Assembly: GCA_900765705.1 (NCBI GenBank)
Contig: CAAFSR010000324.1
Span: forward strand, 1 to 10,022
DNA length: 10,022 nt
From: an uncultured Faecalibacterium sp.
GTDB lineage: Bacteria > Bacillota > Clostridia > Oscillospirales > Ruminococcaceae
Direction of reading: 5' to 3'
The translations under genes and the position numbers were made by a program. The notes beneath the pieces are model-generated. The model saw nothing but the letters and a program-made list of their open reading frames with translations, did not search any database and had not been told where the DNA came from. Shown here in pieces: positions 6,667 to 10,022 of this stretch. The stretch's first letter is position 1. Every line of letters starts with the position of its first letter.

Positions 6667-6713
6667 ATTGCGTTACGCAATCGTTGCGCTACAATTGCGT
6701 TAAATTGCGCAAT
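6667..6713. promoter_or_regulatory. Operator cluster A, at the permease transcription start
   Basis: Four TTGCG half-sites on the plus strand (6668, 6684, 6695, 6705) occur within 47 bases, two of them completed to palindromes: ATTGCGTTACGCAAT (6667-6681) and ATTGCGCAAT (6704-6713). Central CG with TTGCG/CGCAA arms is the typical LacI-family operator style. The cluster begins two bases downstream of the permease -10 box and covers the start point and early leader, so a bound repressor would block initiation or elongation. The likely ligand protein is the divergent LacI-family regulator. Confidence 0.7.
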
Positions 6714-6714
6714 A

Positions 6715-6743
6715 AGAATAACTCGTTTTCGCAAATTTTACAA
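6715..6743 (-). promoter_or_regulatory. Promoter of the malT-mapP-malQ operon
   Basis: On the minus strand TTGTAA (6738-6743) and TATTCT (6715-6720) are separated by exactly 17 bases, each matching four of six consensus positions. Transcription would start near 6708, within operator cluster A, leaving a leader of about 67 bases before the permease ATG. Weak boxes fit a promoter controlled by a repressor, or one helped by an activator. Confidence 0.6.
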
Positions 6744-6755
6744 GAGCTTTTTGAG

Positions 6756-6776
6756 ATGCAGAACGCTTTTCTGCAT
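6756..6776. repeat. Perfect 8-bp inverted repeat between the divergent promoters
   Basis: ATGCAGAA (6756-6763), spacer CGCTT, TTCTGCAT (6769-6776). It lies 13 bases upstream of the permease -35 box and about 90 bases upstream of the regulator's -35 box, a good place for an activator or an additional regulator. The arms differ from the TTGCG operators. It is followed by TTTTG on the plus strand, but the stem is AT-rich, so terminator use is doubtful. Confidence 0.4.
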
Positions 6777-6834
6777 TTTGTATATTGTCGTAAGCGATTT
6801 TTGTTGAAAATGTCGAACCTTTTCAGCAACACCG

Positions 6835-6880
6835 TTGCGCGATTTGCGCAAACGAGCACGCAAACGTTGACTTTGCGTGC
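6835..6880. promoter_or_regulatory. Operator cluster B, overlapping the malR promoter
   Basis: Three overlapping symmetric elements are present: TTGCGC (6835-6840) with GCGCAA (6846-6851), the perfect palindrome TTTGCGCAAA (6843-6852), and GCACGCAAA (6856-6864) with TTTGCGTGC (6872-6880), nine-base arms around a seven-base spacer. The motif GCAAACG occurs twice, 12 bases apart (6848 and 6860). CGCAAACG with TTTGCG arms resembles, from memory, the streptococcal MalR operator CGCAAACGTTTGCG. The last element covers the -35 box of the regulator promoter, which suggests autorepression. Confidence 0.65.
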
Positions 6881-6895
6881 AAAGCCCTTTACAAT
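6867..6895 (+). promoter_or_regulatory. Promoter of the LacI-family regulator gene
   Basis: TTGACT (6867-6872), a 17-base spacer and TACAAT (6890-6895) form a near-consensus sigma-A promoter. Transcription would start near 6902, about 20 bases before the ATG at 6923, just ahead of or within the AAGGGG ribosome binding site (6908-6913). The -35 box lies inside the large inverted repeat 6856-6880. Confidence 0.8.
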
Positions 6896-6922
6896 AGAGA
6901 TATCAGAAAGGGGATTCAGAGC

Positions 6923-7948
6923 ATGGCAGTTACGATCAAAGATATTGCGGCCGCTGCGGGCGTTTCGCCGTCCACGGTCTCCCGCACCTGCAAGGACAGC
7001 CCATCCATCAGCCGGGACACAAAAGAACGCATCCGCCGCATCATGGCGCAGATGGGCTATGAACCAAATTTTGAGGCCGAACCGTCAGAAGCATTTTCCA
7101 AGACCATCGGCATCATCCTGCCTTCTTCCCAGCGGGACGTATATGAAAATGCCTTTCATCTGGAGATCATCCGGGGCATCGGGCAGTTCTGTAACCAGCG
7201 CCGTTATGTAAACACCGTCATCACCGGCGAGGACGATGCCGAAGTATTGGATGCCATCCAGAGCATGGTAGCCAACACACAGGCCGATGGATTCATCCTG
7301 CTCTACTCCAAAAAAGATTGTCCGGTGGCTGCCTATCTGCGCAGCGAGGGTCTGCTTCACGTTATCGTGGGCAAGGCAGCGCAGTCGGCCAACCAGACCA
7401 TCTATATCGACAACGACAACGCACTGGCGGGCGAGGAAGCAACCGACTATCTCTATGAGATGGGACATCGCCGCATCGCCTATTTTGGGGTCAGCAATGC
7501 CATGCTGTTTTCTGCCGAGCGGAAACGCGGCTATCAGATGTCTCTGCTTAAGCACGGCATCACCCCGCGCGAAGGGGACTGCGTGGAGATCGATACCCTG
7601 AATGATTCCTATGAACCTGCCCTAAAAGCGCTGCTTACCGCTCCTGACCGCCCTACAGCGGTTCTGGTCAGCGATGACATTCTTGCGGTGGTACTGGAAC
7701 AGTTCTGCAACAAGCGGGGCCTGCGCATCCCGAAAGATCTGTCCATCGTATCCTTTAACAACTCGCTGTTCTCCCGCATCACCAGCCCCCAGCTGACCAC
7801 CGTGGACGTCAACCCCTACCAGCTTGGCATGGAAGCGGCCAGCCAGACCATCAACCACATTGAAAACCCGAACCTTCTGGCCACCAAGATCATCGTGCCG
7901 CACCAGCTCATCCAGCGGGAGAGCTGCTGCCCGCCGCCGGAGGTCTGA
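6923..7948 (+). CDS. malR: LacI/GalR-family transcriptional regulator, probable maltose regulator
   Basis: A 341-residue DNA-binding repressor of standard LacI length. The N-terminal helix-turn-helix TIKDIAAAAGVSPSTVSRTC (4-23) is canonical, followed by GYEPN (45-49). A periplasmic-binding-protein-like sensor domain begins at TIGIILP (61-67) and includes YIDNDNALAGEEATDYL (161-177), GHRRIAYFG (181-189), SAERKRGY (197-204) and TTVDVNPYQLG (292-302). It is divergent from the permease operon across a shared control region full of TTGCG/CGCAA palindromes, so repression of malT-mapP-malQ relieved by a maltose-type ligand, plus autoregulation, is the likely role. The hinge is odd: after Asn49 the usual A-R-x-L pattern reads AEPS (52-55), with charged residues and a proline where the minor-groove leucine normally sits. 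The effector is inferred from context only. Confidence 0.93.
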   Translation: MAVTIKDIAAAAGVSPSTVSRTCKDSPSISRDTKERIRRIMAQMGYEPNFEAEPSEAFSKTIGIILPSSQRDVYENAFHLEIIRGIGQFCNQRRYVNTVITGEDDAEVLDAIQSMVANTQADGFILLYSKKDCPVAAYLRSEGLLHVIVGKAAQSANQTIYIDNDNALAGEEATDYLYEMGHRRIAYFGVSNAMLFSAERKRGYQMSLLKHGITPREGDCVEIDTLNDSYEPALKALLTAPDRPTAVLVSDDILAVVLEQFCNKRGLRIPKDLSIVSFNNSLFSRITSPQLTTVDVNPYQLGMEAASQTINHIENPNLLATKIIVPHQLIQRESCCPPPEV

Positions 7949-7957
7949 TCTTATAGC

Positions 7958-8029
7958 AAAAAAATCATCCGCGATCGTTTCTCATGAACGGTTTGGACCT
8001 CGTGAGATCTTATCGCGGATGATTTTTTT
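7958..8029. terminator. Long bidirectional terminator between the convergent malR and araC-type genes
   Basis: An 18-bp perfect stem joins AAAAAAATCATCCGCGAT (7958-7975) to its exact complement at 8012-8029. The 36-base interior folds further: TCTCATGA (7980-7987) with TCGTGAGA (8000-8007), one G-U pair, capped by GGT/ACC around TTGG. Seven Ts end the stem on each strand. It starts nine bases after the malR stop and lies 26 bases beyond the AraC-type stop at 8056, so it can serve both transcripts. Confidence 0.92.
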
Positions 8030-8055
8030 CAGCTGGCCTGCTCTCTCCGATTTTT

Positions 8056-8913
8056 TTATTTTTTCCGATATTCCCGTGGTGTCATACCGAAGTGTGCCTT
8101 GAAGGCCCGATTGAAATAAGAGAGATTTTCAAACCCGCACCGGGAGGCGATGGTCAGGATGGTCTCATCCGTGGTTTGCAGCGCTTCGGCGGCGGCGTTC
8201 AGGCGGTATTCGTTCAGAAAAGCGATGAAGCTCTGCCCCGTCATCTGCCGGAACCACCGCATGAAGTGGCTGGCGCTGAAGGAGCAGACCCCGGCAGCAT
8301 CGGCGACCCGAAGCGCCTCGGCATAATGGGCCGAGAGCCATTGCAGAACGGTTTTCAGCCGCTGGGTGTCGGCAGTCTCTGCGGGGGGCTGCTGTTTTCC
8401 CTGTGCAATGAGCAGGGCCAGAAAGCGCAGCAGCGCCCCCTTGACCAGCAGCTCATAGCCGGGGAGCTTCGAGCGGCTGGCCTCTTCCACCTCCCGCAGA
8501 CAGGCGGCAGCCTGAAGATAGCACAAATCGTTTGGGGTCAGACGGACAGGCAGCGACAGCCGCCCGCTCTGGAGCGGAAGCAGGTATTTCTCGGCGCAAA
8601 GGTCCTCTGCGCCGCCCAGAAGCTCCAGCTCAAAGATGAGATTCTCGTATTCCATGGACTGCCCTTCTGCCTGCCGCAGGGCGTGGAGGGTGCCGGGCGT
8701 AAAAACGAAGATGTCCCCCATGCGGGCCAGATAAGACACAGCGCCCACCTGCACCAGCCCCGCACCGCGCTTGACAAAGACCAGCTCCATGCTCTCCTGC
8801 CAGTGGAGCGCCACCTGCGGGAAATCCCCCGGGATGGTGCAGGGATACAGATTGAATGGGAACCGCACGGCACCGTGCTGCTTGGTTTCCTGCAAAGAAG
8901 CCCAATTTTGCAT
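8056..8913 (-). CDS. AraC-family transcriptional regulator with N-terminal cupin sensor domain
   Basis: A 285-residue two-domain regulator. The N-terminal part (about 15-100) has cupin-like strands, including LHWQESMELVFVKRGAG (36-52) and GDIFVFTPGTLHALR (66-80), the usual ligand-binding barrel of AraC_binding/cupin_6 type. A helical linker (about 125-175) follows. The C-terminal AraC/XylS DNA-binding domain (185-285) has two helix-turn-helix units. The first is around VADAAGVCSFSASHFMRWF (203-221); the second, around IASRCGFENLSYFNRAFK (255-272), is followed by GMTPREYR, the family signature. The ATG at 8913 is supported by AGGAGGTG (8919-8926). It is divergent from the phosphorylase gene with a 129-base shared control region, so control of glgP and itself is plausible. 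Such proteins are usually activators that respond to a sugar; the ligand cannot be read from sequence. Confidence 0.94.
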   Translation of the reverse strand: MQNWASLQETKQHGAVRFPFNLYPCTIPGDFPQVALHWQESMELVFVKRGAGLVQVGAVSYLARMGDIFVFTPGTLHALRQAEGQSMEYENLIFELELLGGAEDLCAEKYLLPLQSGRLSLPVRLTPNDLCYLQAAACLREVEEASRSKLPGYELLVKGALLRFLALLIAQGKQQPPAETADTQRLKTVLQWLSAHYAEALRVADAAGVCSFSASHFMRWFRQMTGQSFIAFLNEYRLNAAAEALQTTDETILTIASRCGFENLSYFNRAFKAHFGMTPREYRKK

Positions 8914-8935
8914 CGTCTCACCTCCTGATGATAGG

Positions 8936-8965
8936 ATTGTACCATAGTTTGCACTTTTAAGGCAA
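8936..8965 (-). promoter_or_regulatory. Promoter of the AraC-family regulator gene
   Basis: On the minus strand TTGCCT (8960-8965), an 18-base spacer and TACAAT (8936-8941) form a good sigma-A-like promoter. The start would be near 8929, just upstream of the ribosome binding site (8919-8926), giving a very short leader. Confidence 0.65.
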
Positions 8966-8969
8966 GATT

Positions 8970-8998
8970 TTGATTGTTTTATGTGGTATATCTTGAAT
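8970..8998 (+). promoter_or_regulatory. Candidate weak promoter of glgP
   Basis: TTGATT (8970-8975) and TTGAAT (8993-8998) are 17 bases apart, each matching four of six consensus positions. An alternative is an extended -10, TGGTATATC (8984-8992), without a clear -35 box. Either is weak, as expected for a promoter needing an AraC-type activator. The sequence does not decide between them. Confidence 0.35.
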
Positions 8999-9042
8999 TG
9001 CAGATGTCAAACCTGTTTTCCGTAGCAAAGGAGGATCCGTTT

Positions 9043-10022
9043 ATGAACTTCACCGAGACCTTACAGAATCTTACGGGCAAGCCGCTGGCCGACTGCACGG
9101 ATCAGGAGCTGTACCTCGCTCTGCTGGAACTTGTCCGGCAGAAGAGCGCAGACCGTGTACAGCCCGTCACCGGTCGCAAGCTGTACTATATCAGTGCCGA
9201 ATTTCTCATCGGCAAGCTGCTGTCCAACAACCTCATCAATCTGGGTCTGTACAAGGAAGCCCGCGATGCACTGGCTGCTGCCGGAAAGCGCCTGTCGGAC
9301 ATCGAAGAGGTGGAGCCGGAACCTTCTCTGGGCAACGGCGGTCTGGGCCGTCTGGCGGCCTGTTTTCTGGACTCGCTCGCAACGCTGGGCCTGCCCGGCG
9401 ACGGTGTGGGTCTGCGGTATCACTTCGGACTGTTCCACCAGTCCTTTGAGGACGGCGTCCAGAATGAAAAGCCCGACCCGTGGCTGACCGCCCACAGCTG
9501 GGCCGAAAAGACCGACGTCACCTATCCGGTGGAGCTGGCAGGCAAAGAATACACCGCCCGGCTGTACAAGCTGGCCGTCACCGGCTACGAGGGCCGTACC
9601 AATACCCTGAACCTGTTCGATCTGGACACCATCGACGAGAGCATCGTCCACGACGGCATCGCGTTCGACAAGACCGCCATCGACAAGAACCTGACCCTCT
9701 TCCTCTACCCGGACGACTCCGACGAAGCAGGCCGCTATCTGCGGGTCTACCAGCAGTATCTGATGGTCTCTGCCGGTGCCCAGCTCATTCTGGCCGAATG
9801 TGCCGCCCGGGGCTGCAACTACCACGATCTGGCCGACTATGCCGCCATCCAGATCAACGACACCCATCCCAGCATGGTCATCCCGGAGCTGATCCGGCTG
9901 CTGGGTGAAAAAGGCATTGACTTTGACGAAGCCGTGGAGATCGTTACCAAGACCTGCGCCTACACCAACCACACCATTCTGGCCGAGGCGCTGGAAAAGT
10001 GGCCCCGCGCCTATCTGGATGC
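9043..10022 (+). CDS. glgP: Glycogen/maltodextrin phosphorylase (GT35), N-terminal part, runs off the window
   Basis: The first 326 codons of a gene cut by the window's right edge. The enzyme removes terminal glucose from alpha-1,4-glucans with phosphate, giving glucose 1-phosphate, in the cytosol. Family blocks seen in order are YYISAEFLIGKLLSNNL (48-64), EPSLGNGGLGRLAACFLDSL (93-112), GLRYHFGLFHQSFEDG (123-138), DPWL (145-148), IQINDTHPSMVIPEL (269-283) and TKTCAYTNHTILAEALEKW (302-320). The pyridoxal-phosphate lysine lies in the missing C-terminal half. The N-terminus is short, like other bacterial forms, without the regulatory extension of animal enzymes. The ATG at 9043 follows AAAGGAGGA (9027-9035). 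It is divergent from an AraC-family regulator. With malQ about 5.5 kb away it would complete an MalQ/MalP-type maltodextrin route, though a role in glycogen breakdown is equally possible. Confidence 0.95.
   Translation, partial: MNFTETLQNLTGKPLADCTDQELYLALLELVRQKSADRVQPVTGRKLYYISAEFLIGKLLSNNLINLGLYKEARDALAAAGKRLSDIEEVEPEPSLGNGGLGRLAACFLDSLATLGLPGDGVGLRYHFGLFHQSFEDGVQNEKPDPWLTAHSWAEKTDVTYPVELAGKEYTARLYKLAVTGYEGRTNTLNLFDLDTIDESIVHDGIAFDKTAIDKNLTLFLYPDDSDEAGRYLRVYQQYLMVSAGAQLILAECAARGCNYHDLADYAAIQINDTHPSMVIPELIRLLGEKGIDFDEAVEIVTKTCAYTNHTILAEALEKWPRAYLD

Noticed and set aside
4244..6703. 819-codon open frame on the plus strand, rich in His, Gln, Asp and Gly
   Set aside because: It lies exactly antisense to the PTS permease and part of the phosphatase gene, which have complete catalytic motifs and ribosome binding sites. 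Its composition is that of a frame read opposite a GC-rich gene, with no recognisable domain.
6667..6880. Short spaced TTGCG repeats as a possible CRISPR array or replication origin iterons
   Set aside because: The repeats are 5-10 bases and palindromic, have irregular spacing, and sit precisely at two divergent promoters next to a LacI-family gene, so operators explain them better.
8092..8928. 278-codon open frame on the plus strand
   Set aside because: It is antisense to the AraC-family gene; no ribosome binding site and no domain were seen.
9061..9972. 303-codon open frame on the minus strand at the right end
   Set aside because: It is antisense to the phosphorylase, whose family blocks are continuous across the whole stretch.

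Overview
The window looks like chromosome of a GC-rich gut Firmicute. Strong AGGAGG-type ribosome binding sites, sigma-A-like promoters, a Glc-type PTS with the domains fused as IIA-IIC-IIB, and overall protein character suggest an Oscillospiraceae member, possibly Faecalibacterium or a relative. That placement is an inference from composition and protein style, not from a marker gene.

Left part (1-1334): the tail of one gene (1-126), then a complete small SAM-dependent methyltransferase (128-733, plus strand), then about 600 bases without an intact gene. This stretch holds a 13-codon ORF that looks like a broken gene start, a frameshifted and truncated IS110-family transposase on the minus strand (783-1039), a minus-strand promoter that would read into it, and a run of four consecutive hairpins (1206-1298). 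Next come a PAP2-family membrane phosphatase (1335-1871) with a strong terminator, and a short gap with two more hairpins.

Central part (2119-7948): an alpha-glucan uptake and breakdown locus. On the minus strand, in transcription order, lie a PTS permease IIABC (malT-like), an endonuclease/exonuclease/phosphatase-fold protein (mapP-like) and a GH77 4-alpha-glucanotransferase (malQ). The genes are tightly spaced and end in a hairpin. Divergent to them on the plus strand is a LacI-family regulator (malR-like). The 282-base divergent control region carries two clusters of TTGCG/CGCAA operator half-sites. One lies just downstream of the permease promoter's -10 box and the other overlaps the -35 box of the regulator's own promoter.

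Right part (8056-10022): a minus-strand AraC-family regulator, separated from malR by a very long perfect-stem bidirectional terminator, and divergent from a glycogen/maltodextrin phosphorylase (glgP) that runs off the window.

Proposed logic: maltose enters as maltose 6'-phosphate through the PTS, and the EEP-fold protein removes the phosphate, the activity known for MapP in Enterococcus faecalis. MalQ then disproportionates free maltose to glucose plus longer maltodextrins, which the phosphorylase degrades to glucose 1-phosphate. This would join a Gram-positive PTS/MapP entry route to an MalQ/MalP-type core. No 6-phospho-alpha-glucosidase or GH65 maltose phosphorylase is visible in the window.
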